Notes: generated by a model not told the origin, from the sequence alone. Counted from the first letter of the stretch, positions 23,496 through 36,157 are shown. The stretch: 64,000 bases of DNA from Lycium barbarum (GCF_019175385.1 NC_083344.1:62992782-63056781), one strand, 5' to 3'. Numbers and translations: made by a program.

Positions 23496-24183
23496 ATGCC
23501 TCCGAGAAAAGCGACAGCTGCCCAGAAGGGCAAGTCGGTAGCAGTTGGAGAGACTAGCCAGGCCCAGAGAGTTACCAGGGCCCGTGCCTAGACTATACTT
23601 GAGATTATGCCCCAGTCAGCGGGCTCTGCTACGCTGCCGTCATCAGAGGAGCTTGGAGCAGCAGCAGCTGCCGCTATGGATCAGGGGGCGGCTCCACCGT
23701 TAGCTCTGGAGGCTCCAGCGCCCGAGCCTCCAGCTCCCCAGCCAGGGGCAGAGGATAGGGCGATGAGAGATGTCGTACAGTTGCTGACTAGACTAGTAGC
23801 AGGGCAGGCCCGCAGACGCGGGCTAGGGGGTGATGATGTGGATAGACGTGACAGCTGGAGGGTTCGTGATTTCTTGACTTGTAATCCCCCAGAGTTCTAC
23901 GGGTCAAAGCCCGAGGAGGGTCCCCAGGACTTTATTCGGCAGATGCAGCGTACGCTGAGGTTAGTCAAAGCTTCTAAGACTGAGTCTGTCGAGCTGGCTT
24001 CATATCGATTACGTGACGTAGCTGTTAATTGGTACGAGTCCTGGGAGCTGTCTAGGGGTGAGGATGCTCCCCCTACGGTGTGGGATGAGTTTACAGAGGC
24101 CTTTCTTGGCCATTTTCTGCCTCCAGAGATGCAGCGAGCGAGGGTTGACAAATTTTTACAGTTGAGATAGAGGGGCAGAAGTG
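23496..24183 (+). pseudogene. truncated gag of element C2
   Basis: Starts MPPRKATAAQKGK, just after a TTTTCAG sequence. In-frame stops are TAG at codon 32 (23589) and TAG at 24168 (from CAG in LQLRQ). Between them lies a good gag amino half: PAPQPGAEDRAM, LTRLVAGQARR, FLTCNPPEFYGSKPEEGPQDFI, VELASYRLRDVAVNWYESW and FLGHFLPPEMQRARVDKF. It ends at about 24183 where antisense A3 LTR begins, so the rest of the element is lost. The codon-32 stop matches the codon-31 stop of C1. Confidence 0.88.
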
Positions 24184-25911
24184 TTCTTATTCATAGTCTT
24201 ATCACATTCATATTCATATTATATACATAGTCATTTCATATACATAGCATTTACATAGCATAACCGACCTCATAGGATCGGTGTTTCATACATACTTGGC
24301 TAACCAAGGCTCAAGGTTACTCATACCTGGCCCTACCAAGGCTTCAGGGTTATCCGTACCATCTGCAGAGGTGTACGCGCGTTTCGTAATCGTATACATA
24401 CTTTATACATATTCATATACATATATCCTACCCGGCGTTATAAGCTCGTGGTGTCATTATAGCCCTTCATAGGCACATGTAAGTATAATAGCCCGTAGGC
24501 ACCTGTAGCATAATTATTATTATCATCGTCATCACTATCATCATCATTTTCGCTACATCTATATCTTATGCTTACTAGTCATATGGGATGCGTAGTACAA
24601 TCGTAGCACATATCGAGTATCGTGAGCTTATGAGCTCGGAGTATCAATCATTTGGATACAACATACTCATATAGAGGATTTAAGAGTTTGGCCAAGGAAC
24701 CATGCCTTATGAAAGAAGGGTTAGCCTTACATACCTTTTCGTCGGACTATTCTACACTTGCACGCTTCCTTCCAATGCTAGCGTCTATACCTTCATTAAT
24801 ATCATAACAATGGCCATTAGTCATTCACATTATCCACATTATCTAGATTCCTTAATTTGCCTCTAATTTACCCATATTCATGGTCATAACATCCAACTTC
24901 ATCCATTCGTCTAAAGTGTCTAGTTCATGATCTTAGTACCATTTATGGTGCATTCATATCACAACACAACAACATTCATGATTCAATTCAAACTATTCCT
25001 CAAAATGTCACTATTTATCATTTATGACCTACTTGACCATATTTTCTACAATCCATGTATTTCAACTCTTCAATACCTTAAACATCATGTAAAAATCATG
25101 AATCTTACCTTAGTACTTGTAGGAACAAGCTTTGGTTAATAATACTCCACTTTGAGCAAAACCCTAGTTTTTCTCCATTTGGATTTCTTGACCTAGATGA
25201 TCTTTGATGATGTTCTTACTCTTGATTCACCTTGTTTTATGTTGTTGATCCTCAATTATCCTTGAAAACTTGTATAATAAATGTAGAGAGAGGTTTTAGA
25301 GAGAAGTGGTGTAATGTTGTAATGAAATAAAACAAGTGTTGGTCCCTTTATTTAATGACTTGCAAAATCTGTGCTGAGGTGAACAGTGGTCGTCCATCAT
25401 GGTTTACGGCCCGTATTGAAGTTTACGGACCATCCCTCGCGATCTTCTTTAACCATTTCCAGAACCAGAAGCTTTGGCTGCTTGCATGGTGATTTACGAC
25501 CATGGTTTACGGGCCGTAAATCACTTTACGGTCCGTCTACCAGGTCGTATTTTACCATTTCTCGGCTGGCAGAAAGTTGAAGCCTTGCATGGTAGTTTAC
25601 GACCTGCTAGTTTACGGACCGTATACCAGTTTACGGTCCGTCCTAGCACTTTACGACCACTGGGCAGTTGCAATTCTGTAACTTTCCATATTTCTTAGAC
25701 TTCTCATTTTAATCACCCACGTACATGCACATGCATTGCTCACCTTATATCTCATCTTAATTTAGCCAACTTTCTCATCTCACATCGGATACCTTCGAAA
25801 TCTCGCCTAAGGTCATCAAACGTCGTTTCTTGCTCATGGACGTCATGCACTCATACTTATCACTAGTTCGTTCACTTACGTACCAACGGAAAATTTTTCC
25901 GAGGTGTAACA
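24184..25911 (-). repeat. truncated 3' LTR of element A3, antisense
   Basis: Reverse of an A2-type LTR: its left edge corresponds to about 16665 of A2, so the last roughly 700 bp of the LTR are missing. The start of the LTR (TGTTACACCTCGG reversed) is at 25911. It contains the inverted palindrome cluster (25385-25665). The broken edge abuts the C2 gag, which marks a deletion or recombination junction. Confidence 0.88.
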
Positions 25912-25947
25912 TTCTTCCCCCCTTAAGAACATTCGTCCCCGAATGTT
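25912..25947 (-). other. polypurine tract and 3' stem-loop of element A3
   Basis: Reversed, this reads a stem-loop AACATTCG-GGGA-CGAATGTT (25928-25947) followed by TTAAGGGGGGAAGAA against the LTR start at 25911. It has the same layout as element A. Confidence 0.85.
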
Positions 25948-26115
25948 AAAGTGCTCGGGAATTCTACAAAAATTTCGCCAGAGTTTCCCTTATAATATGG
26001 CGCTACCATCCTGCCACAACAACCCGTAATATCGATGCCACACAGGGCCACAACATAACAACATAAAATTTTGGCCACACATGACCTAAAAGCATAAAAG
26101 GAAAATATACATACC

Positions 26116-29100
26116 TTATGATCTTGACGTCTCATCTTGGGCTTCTTCCAAGGGCTGAAATAAATGTGGGTATTTGGATCGCATACTTTCTTCTGCTTCC
26201 CATGTCATCTCCTCTCGTTTACTGCTTCTCCATAGAACCTTAACCGAGGCCACCTCTTTGTTTCTAAGCCTCCGTACTTGCTTGTCTAATATGGCAATGG
26301 GTACCTCTTCATAAGTCAATTTCTCTGTCACTTGCACATCATTTATTGGGATGATCCTAGTGGGATCTCCAACACATTTTCGAAGCATCGAGACATGAAA
26401 TACTGGATGGACTGACTCCAATTCCGGAGGTAGATCTAACTCATAGGCCACTTTGCCTATTTTGCGCACAATCTCATATGGACCAATATACTGGGGACTA
26501 AGCTTCCCATTTTTGCTAAATCTCATAACGCCTTTCATTGGCGACACTTTCAAGAATACCCAATCCTTCACTTTGAACTCCAAGTCTCTTCGACGATTAT
26601 CCGGATAGGACTTCTGACGACTTTGGGCTGCTAACAACTGATCTTGTATAAGCTTGACTTTCTCTATAGCTTGCTGGACCAAGTCTGGCCCTATCAATTT
26701 AGTTTCTCCGGTTTCAAACCACCCAATTGGGGATCTACACTTTCGCCCTTATAAAGCTTCATATGGTGCCATTTGAATGCTGGAATGATAACTATTATTG
26801 TAAGCAAATTCAATGAGTGGCAAATGATCATCCCAATTTCCTCCAAAATCTATCATACATGCTCGTAACATATCCTCAAGAGTCTGAATAGTACGTTCAG
26901 CTTGTCCATCGGTCTGGGGATGAAATGCCGTGCTAAGGCTAACTCGGGTCCCTAAACCCTCTTGGAAAGACCTCCAAAACTTAGCTGTAAACTGAGTCCC
27001 TCTGTCGGAGATAATAGATACCGGGACGCCATGGAGTTTTACTATCTCTTTAAGATAAAGCTTCGCATAATCTTTTGCCTCATAGGTCGTCCTGACTGGT
27101 AAGAAATGAGCTGACTTGGTGAGTCTATCCACAATCACCCATATGGAATCATACTTACGTCGAGAACGGGGTAATCCTGAAATGAAGTCCATGTTAATCA
27201 TTTCCCACTTCCAAGTTGGGATTTCTATAGCTTGCAACAATCCACCCGACTTTTGGTGTTCAATCTTCACTTGTTGGCAATTAGGACACTGAGCTACGAA
27301 TTCCGCTATATCTTCCTTCATCCCATTCCACCAATATATAGACTTAAGATCATGATACATCTTCGTCGCTCCGGGGTGAACAGAATAACGGGAACTATGA
27401 GCTTCTCTCAAAATCTGGTGGCGTAAACTTGCCACATCGGGAACACATAATCTTCCTCTACATCGGAGAACTCCGTCTCCTGAAATGTCAAATGATGACT
27501 CCTTTTTCTGAGGGAGTGTATTTCTGTACTGCATTAGCATGGGATCCTCATATTGTCGCTCTTTCACTTCTGCTACTAGCGACGAGACTGTTGTATTCTG
27601 GATAGTAGCTCCGCTGCTACCTGAGTCCACTACTCGGACTCCTAGGCTAGCTAACTGTTGAAGCTCACGGGCCATCTCTTTCTTTTCTGGTCTTACATCA
27701 CTTAGACTTCCCATCGACCTACGGCTAAGAGCATTAGCCACCACATTTGCCTTTCCGGGGTGGTACAGGATCTCAACATCATAGTCTTTTAGCAACTCTA
27801 GCCATCGTCGTTGCCGCAAATTCAACTCTTTCTGCTTGAAGATGTATTGAAGACTCTTATGATCTATGTAAATATCCACGTGGACACTATATAATTAATG
27901 TCTCCATATCTTTAATGCATGGACCACCGCGGCCAATTCTAAGTCATGAGTAGGATAATTCTGCTCATGATTCCACAATTGCCTTGAAGCATACGCAATC
28001 ACTTTGCCATGTTGCATCAACACACAACCTAGCCCAACACCTGAAGCGTCGCAATACACAACGTATCCTTCCAATCCCTTTGGAAGTGTCAGAACTGGCG
28101 CAGAAGTCAACCGACCCTTTAACTCTTGGAAACTACGTTGACAAGCATCTGTCCATTGAAACTTAGCTGATTTCTGTGTCAACTTTGTGAGTGGTGCAGA
28201 AATAGAGGAAAAACCTTCAACGAATCTCCTGTAATAACCTGCTAAGCCCAGAAAGCTACGAACCTCTGTAGGAGTTGTGGGTCTTGGACAAGTCTTCACG
28301 GCCTCAATCTTTTAACTATCCACTCGAATTCCATCGGCTGCCACAATATGCCCTAAAAATGCCACTGAGTTCAACCAGAACTCACATTTGGAAAACTTTG
28401 CAAACAATTCTCGAGTTCGAAGAACTCCAAGGACAATACGCAAATGATCCGCATGTTCTGCTTCGGAGCTAGAATACAACAAAATATCATCAATGAATAC
28501 GATTACAAATAAGTCCAGAAAGGACCTGAACACATTATTCATCAAATCCATAAATACCACTGGCGCATTAGTTAGCCCAAATGACATCACCCGGAATTCA
28601 AAATGACCATATCTCGTTCTGAAGGCTGTCTTAGGGATATCTTTCTCCCTAACTCTCACTTGATGATACCCGGACCTCAAATCAATCTTTGAAAACCATT
28701 TGGCGCCTTGAAATTGATCAAACAAGTCATCAATCCTTGGGAGAGGATATTTATTCTTAATCGTTACTTTATTCAATTGCCTATAATCAATGCACATTCT
28801 CAGGGAGCCATCTTTCTTTTGGACGAACAATACGGGCGCTCCCCATGGGGATGAACTAGGCCTAATGAAGCCTTTATCAAGAAAGTGCTTCAATTGCTCC
28901 TTCAACTCTTTCAATTTTGTGGGTGCCATTCTATATGGAGGAATAGATATAGGTGTGGTGCCTGGCAACACATCAATGGTAAAATCAATCTCCCGTTCGG
29001 GAGGAAGGCCTGGAAGCTCTTCCGGGAACACATCCGGAAATTCATTCACTACGGGAACTGACTGAAGAGTCGGCGACTCAGCTTCTACATCTTGAACTCA

Positions 29101-30708
29101 CACTAGATGATAAATACATCCTTTCGTGATCATCTTACTTGCCTTTAGATAGGAAATAAATCTGCCTTTTGGTGATGCCGCATTCCCTTTCCATTCTAAG
29201 ACTGGTTCTCCCGGAAATGGAAACGAACCATCTTCATTCGGCAATCAACATTGGCATAACAAGAAGCCAACCAATCCATGCCCATAATAACATCAAAATC
29301 TACCATTTCTAGCTCATGCAAATCAATCATTGTACGACGGTCACAAATCGTGACTATACAATCCCTATATACTCGGCTAGCTATTATCGATTCGCCCACG
29401 GGTGTGGACACCTCAAAAGGTTTGATCGACTCCGGCTCAACTATAAATTGACCCGCAATATAAGGAGTAACATATGATAACGTGGAGCTCGGATCAATCA
29501 AAGCATACACATCATGAGAGAATACCGATAATATACCTGTGACCACGTCAGGAGAAAACTCTAGATCTTGGCGTCCAGCCAAGGCATAAATACGATGCTG
29601 AGGGCCGCTAGTACTGGGAGCTCTGCCTCTACCTCTACCATGGCCAACTGGCGCATGTGAACCTGGCCCCATGGGGCGTACAGATGCCGAAGATCCGGCT
29701 ACCGACCCTGATGGTTGGGTCCTACCTCTACGATGTACTGAGGGGCAATCACGCATTATATGGCCTGGTCGACCACATGAATAGCAAACATCTGAACCCA
29801 ATCGGCATTGACCCCAATGCGACTTCCCACACTGGGAACATCGTGGTATAGGTGGCCTTGACTAGCCTGAATCACCTCTAAACCGGGATGAGTAGATCTA
29901 TCAAGGCTCTGGCCTGAAAACCGTGGAGGTGCACTGGTCATAGAATAGCCCGAATGTCTAGGGAACTGTTGCCTGTGTTCGCCTCTGGACTCACTTATTG
30001 GGCCCGAAGATCTGGCCCTTTTTCTATGTCCCCTATCCTGTTCACGTTCACTTCTCCGCTGCTGTAGGCTTTCCTCTAAGTTCTGAGCATGTGCCTGAAT
30101 GCGTGCAATATCCATACCGTCCTGAAGGGACGCAATCAAGCATTTGTCCATCAGATGGGGCCCTAGGCCCTTTACAAATCGGTGTACCCTGTCGCCCATA
30201 GCTGCTACCATGGCCGAAGCATACCTGACCAAAGAGTTAAAACGGAGGGTATACTCTAGGGCACTCATACTGCCGTGCCTCAATTTTAAGAATTTATCGG
30301 CCCTAGCTCGTCGAACTTCTGAGGGCATATAATGACGGAGAAAAGCATCAACAAACTCTTGCCATACCGGGGGAGGTGCATTTGCTCCCCGTGAATCCAT
30401 CAATACCGTATACCATTGAATCGAGACATCTCTCAATCTATATGACGCTAACTCTACTGACTCGGTGTCTGAAGCATGTATCAACCGGAGCGTCATTAGC
30501 ATACCATCAATAAAGTCCTGGGGATCCTCCTCTGGTTTTGACCCAAAGAATTCCGGAGGGTTCAAAGTAATGAAATCACGGGCTCTTGCACTAACAGCCC
30601 TATCACACAACCCTGAACTGTGCCTCTGAGCCTGGGCCGCAACCAATTGAGTCAATAAAGTAAAGACCTCTTTTACATCTTGGCCCGAAGCATTTGGTGG
30701 AGGAGCTG
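26116..30708 (-). pseudogene. gag-pol of element A3, 5' end cut by element D
   Basis: Same domain order as element A, read right to left. Gag capsid (about 30690-29990) and two intact zinc knuckles, CSQCGKSHWGQC and CYSCGRPGHIMRDC (about 29840-29750). The protease active site is DPSST instead of DPGST. Reverse transcriptase has FIDD at 28486-28497. RNase H ends VVANALSRR where the usual Asp is Asn. Integrase has HHCC and an intact DDE core ([19 protein letters not shown]), and a chromodomain ends at about 26150. Stops lie at 29862 (TAG), 29098 (TGA), 28312, 27895 and 26749 (TAA). Frame changes lie near 29885 (end of gag) and near 29215 (one base missing after the protease). The first part of gag lies beyond the D insertion and is not seen. 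Not translatable now. Confidence 0.93.
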
Positions 30709-32947
30709 TGTCACACCCTAATATCCCTAGGGTGTGATGGGCACCCGACCCCATATCCAGAGTCGAGCGAACCCACAGATTCTTATTATACACGTAATTT
30801 CTTCAGACTCTGAAAATCAGATAAAAGTAAAATACATATTAAGCTTTTGAAATCTTTCTTTTATCGTTCTCAAAATTAAACAAAATCTTTAATTATATAA
30901 AATTTATTACATAACACAGAATGACATATCGGCTGATGGAGCTGCTTACAGACTGACAACCAATACCCACGACACTGTCTGCAAAGTCTCTAACATCAAT
31001 CCAGGAATCATAACATACAATCTCTGACTCGGCAGTACTCCGGGAACAAAAGGAGCTTGCCATCTCTGCGGGAACGTCCTCTATAAAACTGCACATCATC
31101 TGGGTGTACCTGCTTGGCATGAAACGCAGCCCCCGAAGAAGAGGGGTCAGTACGGAAGATGTACTGAGTATGTAAAGCATGGAATACAGAAAACAGAACC
31201 ATAACCGAACAGACAGTACGAAAGTAAGTACGTTGCCCAGAGTACCACAATGCTTATTTTCCATACACACATCATGTATACCGCTGTCATCTGTCAGAAG
31301 GAGTACAGAAAGAAAGTACCAAACTGATTACTTTCCAATCACAGATAATGTCATATGTCAGAAGGGATACAGAACGTACAGACTGTCCAAACGCTGACTT
31401 TCCAACCACAGATCATGCATGTCAAAATCATGTATCACATATGCATATAACGTGTCCCGGCCCTCCCGTGAGGGACGCGGTGAATCATATATCATGTGTA
31501 CATATAATGTGCCCCGGCCCTCAGTAAGGGACGCGGTAAATCATATGTCATGTATGCATATAACGTGCCCCGGCCCTCAGTGAGGGACGCGGTAAATCAT
31601 ATGTATCATGTAACGTGCCCCGGCCCTCGGTGAGGGACGCGGTAAATGAAATCATGTATGCCAATGTCATGTATCATGTATGCCAATGTCATGTATCATG
31701 TATGCATGTAACGTGCCCCGGCCCTCTTTTGCGGGACGCGGTGAATGTGCTATCCTGGCCACCACCCCATCATCATATCATAGTATCATCATATCATATA
31801 TAACATGCCCCGGCCCGCAAGTGAGAGGGACGCGGTGAACAATGCAGAGAAGTACGCACGAGAACATATCCTGGCCCGGGCTCAGTGAAATACAAACTGA
31901 AGCTTGCACGAACACAGTAGTGCGAAACCATATGCACACAAATCAAGACTCGATATATACATACACATACCGACCTTTGAAGGATCATAAACATATTTCA
32001 AGTTAATCAGAATTAGTATGTGAAAGTTACGGACATTTTTACCATAGAGCTTTTACGAACGTTTCAAACAAATCCAATATCCTTTACAAACATTGGGGAC
32101 ATTAAAAACTGACAAAACTCTTTCAGAACAAACTCTTTATAATCATCTCATTATTTGATCATGTAATAAGCTTGATCATATCAGACATACTTATATCAGA
32201 AGTGAATCAGAATCATAGACAACCTCGGGAACATATCGAACAGAATCTCGGAATCACGGATACATATCAAACCATATGAAGTAACTTATTCATTGAGTGA
32301 TCATACAATAGGCTCATCCATACGAAACAAACTCATGACCAAAGAGAATAGGCATCATAAAATATTTAGAAAGATTCGACAGAATAGTCCGAATGATAGG
32401 TCATTTAGGAAAGAAATCAAATGATAATCATAGTACGTACCTTTCGGAAGTTACGACGGATTATGTCAAAGAAAAACTTCTGAGATCGTTTGTACATATC
32501 AAAATATATCATAAGATTCAATGGAATAATTAAAACAACTATCATCTAGTAGTCGAAACAATAACCAAAGGTTTCTTTTAATTATCGTACGGAAATAAGT
32601 CAAATAGAGCAATACAAGAAGGTTTCGGGAATTGTGGGCCCACCTCGGGTCAATTTGAGGCGGCGTACACCAATTACGAGCTTTAGGCTTCATGGAGGGT
32701 CTACGAAAGTTTCAGGGCATTCCGGTTTTCTTTGTGAAAGTTATGAACGTTTTATGACGCAAGACCCTTTTAGGAGTAAAAAGGTGTTTAAACTTATTTT
32801 CCCAACAAAACATAATTCAATTACATTGAATGAATAAGGGTCAAGACTAGGCTCGGATTTTAAGGAGTAAAACTATCCCCGAGGCTCATATCATAGCCTA
32901 TCATAACTAGGACATGCCAAAGAAAGAAAAGGTAGGGCTTTACATAC

Positions 32948-32998
32948 CTTATTCGCCTTTTACGCTTGCCCAAACTCAAGTCCCGAATTCTCCAGAAT
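32948..32998 (-). other. 51-nt exon-like segment in the D LTR
   Basis: On the minus strand it is bounded by AATTGTAG and TAAG|GTATGTAAAG. The partner in the 5' LTR is 38499-38549, also 51 nt. Candidate leader exon, inferred. Confidence 0.4.
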
Positions 32999-33626
32999 CT
33001 ACAATTGGTCACAATTACCAAATATTAATTATAGGCCCTTCGGAATTCAATCTTGAATTAACATTTGTCTACAGAAAATTCGTCAGCATTTCCCCTATAA
33101 ATTCAACCTCCCCGAGAGTTTAACTCGGTCAAAACATCAACAACAACACCAACAACAATACCAACAACATCAACAATCGATTTAAAATGCATTCTAACAT
33201 AAATAGTCCTCTTTTCTACATAATGCAACAACTTCCACTCCGACTACGTACATTCAAATCCATATCAGTGCTTACATATTCATTTACTTATTCAAGATCG
33301 TTCAAACATGATTCAAGAATATTTTAAACAATCTTCACAATATTCCAACATTTCCACCAAAACCATACTTCACCCGAAAACTCCCCCAACTTCTCTAGGA
33401 ACAATTTTAATGCATTTCTTGCTTCCAAATTCATGAACTATCCCAACAACACACATTCTAACAACATTATTCTCATAATTAAAGAAACGACACTAACATC
33501 ATATTGAATTCCAAATCAGCCCATAACGTTTCCAACATCAATTTAAGTTTTCAAATTCTCATTTCCATCACAAAATACATAACCACATCAACTAACATCC
33601 TTCATAGAAATTGTTCCATCCTCCCT

Positions 33627-33633
33627 ACACACA

Positions 33634-33678
<45 letters not shown>
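33627..33678. repeat. (AC)n(AT)n microsatellite in the D 3' LTR
   Basis: Alternating AC then AT dinucleotides. The copy in the other D LTR (39178-39233) differs in length, which accounts for part of the 9-bp size difference between the two LTRs. Confidence 0.85.
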
Positions 33679-34473
33679 CAACCACCTTCAATCACTCACA
33701 ACTTCAACTAAATTCATCAAACTTTCATTTCCAATATAGAGTCCACAACAACCACAACTAGAATGCTACATAAAAATTAACTAATCTTGCCTACACAACA
33801 CATGCACACACACGGCCACACCATACCAACCTCCACATTTTCATGAATTTTATCCATTTCTACATACTACAACATAAACAAACCCTCCATAACATATAAA
33901 AGTAGATGAATTCTTACCTTTTTCCTTCAACTTCCCACTTGACCCAGGTTGTAAGTTTGCAACAAAGAGTGATTCTCTTGCTACAACAATTATGCCACGT
34001 TGAAGAGGGCCTTCAAATTAGTAGGAATACATGAAGAAACAAATATTTTGAACAAGATTGAAAGACTTCAAATTCTCATGGTCATGGCCGAATGGCCTAT
34101 AGTTTGCTCTTCAAGTTTTTGTTTTCTTGAATGTTCTTGAATTGTCATGAAAAATAAGAGCGGTCATCCTTTTTAATTACTTGGATTAAAATCCCCCATG
34201 GGCTTGGGCCATATACTATGGCCGGCCACTTCATGGGCCTTTTCTCTTTTTTTTTTTTAAATTTTTCCAAGCCCACGTTCTTGTGGCTAATTTTTGTAAT
34301 TCATGAAACTATTTTCCAAATTTCCAATTTTGCCCTTAGCCTTCCTCAATATTTCCGCATCTATAACTCTCACAAACAACTCGTATGCTTAACAAGATCA
34401 AAGATATAACCTTACTCTTAACTTCGCGCAATTGTCTTGAATTTTCCGAATGCGCGAAATGCGGGATATAACA

Positions 34474-34509
34474 TCCTCCCCCCCTTTAAAACATTCGTCC
34501 TCGAATGTT
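34474..34509 (-). other. polypurine tract and 3' stem-loop of element D
   Basis: Reversed: AACATTCG-AGGA-CGAATGTT (34490-34509), then AAAGGGGGGGAGGA against the LTR start at 34473. The stem-loop is the same as in element A although D has no coding region. The second copy is at 40030-40065. Confidence 0.88.
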
Positions 34510-35649
34510 AAACTAGCCTTATCGGGACTTATGAACATTTTGGGGGAGTTTCTTTTTATGGTTATCATATACAATTCATTCATTCACCAACATAGCCAAA
34601 TAAGGATTTTTTAGTACCTGTGGGTATGGGAAATAGGTGGGTTATTCGTTCTTCGTCTCCTCTTCAATTCCTTCCTATTATTGTTCCGTCATAATACTTT
34701 AACGGATGCCACATCTTTATTACGCAATCTCCTCACCTAACGATGCGTTATTTCTTGCTTTCAAAATTTCCAATCCGCCAATCATAGGGACTTTTATTAC
34801 CATAATCATCACCATTCGAAATATCCCTTGAGTCCTATCATTTTCTCCATTATTCTTTGTAAACTTAGCTTGTGAGCATTTTCTTGCTCTTCTTATTACT
34901 CTTGGTATGCCGATATGTTTCGAACTCTAACCCGAGCTAATAAATTTCTTTTCTTAACACTTGAAGATGTTGTGATTCCTTTCTAATATAATATGGTCTC
35001 TCCCCCCCTTTATAAGGGGCTCCTCATGTGCCAACAATCCTTTTGTGAAATCTTCGTTTATACCCTTACTCTTCATCTTTCTTTCCAACTCTACGCACAA
35101 TATATCAAAACTTCTTAACATATGTACATTATCATTCTTATCAGTATTTCCATACCCCTCCATCCACTATTGATCTTTTCACTCATTTGGCTCACTTACT
35201 CATGATTCTTCTTAACCATGTTGTGTTGCAACTGCACATTTATTTCTTTATATACCTTTCGGGAGTCTAATTCTCCTAACATTGTCACAAAGCTTTATCA
35301 TTCCTTTCCTTACCTGGAGTTCGGTGTCCTTGTTCAATTGGTGCCTTCCATACCGGAGCACCGGTCGCTGGAACTCACGTGTCCACTGATACAATCACAG
35401 ATGAGATATCATACTCATTCATATATACACACATACAATTATTATCAACTAGCCCACAAAATACTTCCATACGCTATTCAAGCCTATCCAAATTCCAGGG
35501 CCGTGACATACTTTCTGTCTCTTCTCTAGTCCAACCTATCGCGTGCTATGTGGCCTTTCATGGCCTCCAACCATCCCGTATATTCTAATTTCACCCCGGC
35601 TATTCTAGCTTTCCATTCGTCTCTTATGTCGGAATATATATAGAATTTC

Positions 35650-35751
35650 CTGCACACTTCCCAGGGGGTCACCCATCCTCCCACCTCGGCACGCTTAACC
35701 TCGAAACTTTGGTGGGATTCGGTGCCTTAATGCTGATATAATCACGTCCGC
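35650..35751 (-). other. 5S-rRNA-like segment inside element D
   Basis: Reversed, it follows plant 5S rRNA over nearly its whole length: CAGCATTAAGGCACCGAATC, then CGAGGTTAAGCGTGC, then GGATGGGTGACCCCCTGGGA, with about ten bases missing in the middle of the second half. Plant 5S has GCACTAAAGCACCGGATCCC, AAGTTAAGCGTGC and GGATGGGTGACCTCCTGGGA (from memory). It covers the RNA polymerase III internal control region. It lacks a clean 5S end, so it is a derived segment rather than a working 5S gene. Confidence 0.75.
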
Positions 35752-36100
35752 TTTCTCATATGGCCCTTATTAAATGATTTGGGGCTAGTCAAAGTTTTAC
35801 CGATTCCGAGGCATGTTCGTAACACGTCCTTTCTTTTACAATTACCATTTTACCCTTTTTGATCTTCAATAGTCACCTTTACAAATTCTTATCATTCGAA
35901 ATCGGTACGCAGCAAATACCAACAATACCTTACAGAGCATACGGCTATATATCACATTCTAGCCATCCAGAATATTCTGTTTCAGGTAACAGAACAAATA
36001 TATCCAGACTTACCCTTGTGACCCTTCCATATCGTCACTTCCCTTTTTCCGTCGTATGTAAGATTCACAGAAAGAGTTTCATCTTTCCTATGACTAGGCG

Positions 36101-36114
36101 CTATCGCACGATCT
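36101..36114 (-). promoter_or_regulatory. conserved 14-nt leader motif, element D
   Basis: AGATCGTGCGATAG on the minus strand, identical to the motif downstream of the hairpin in A, C1, C2 and E. Conservation in an element with no gag argues that it acts as RNA or DNA rather than as protein code. Function unknown. Confidence 0.6.
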
Positions 36115-36157
36115 GTGATAGAAAGAAGGTCAACAATCACTAGATGTCCCGTAGCCT

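Larger units (their letters stand above)
30709..34473 (-). repeat. 3' LTR of element D
   Basis: A 3765-bp LTR running from TGTTATATCCCGC (34473) down to a terminal sequence seen on the plus strand as TGTCACACCC (30709). It contains tandem repeats (about 31450-31760), the hairpin motif (31107-31178), a 51-nt exon-like segment (32948-32998) and an (AC)n(AT)n microsatellite (33627-33678). Confidence 0.92.
34510..36157 (-). other. non-coding internal region of element D
   Basis: No gag or pol similarity in any frame; the open frames here are short and show no family motifs. The one recognisable item is a 5S-rRNA-like segment at 35650-35751. Positions 34474-35560 are repeated almost identically at 40030-41117. 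Confidence 0.75.

Noticed and set aside
33504..33761. Open frame containing a run of His-Thr and Ile-Tyr
   Set aside because: Translation of the (AC)n(AT)n microsatellite in the D LTR.
35650..35751. A functional 5S rRNA gene
   Set aside because: An internal gap, changed box sequences and no intact ends; it is a derived segment inside a retrotransposon.
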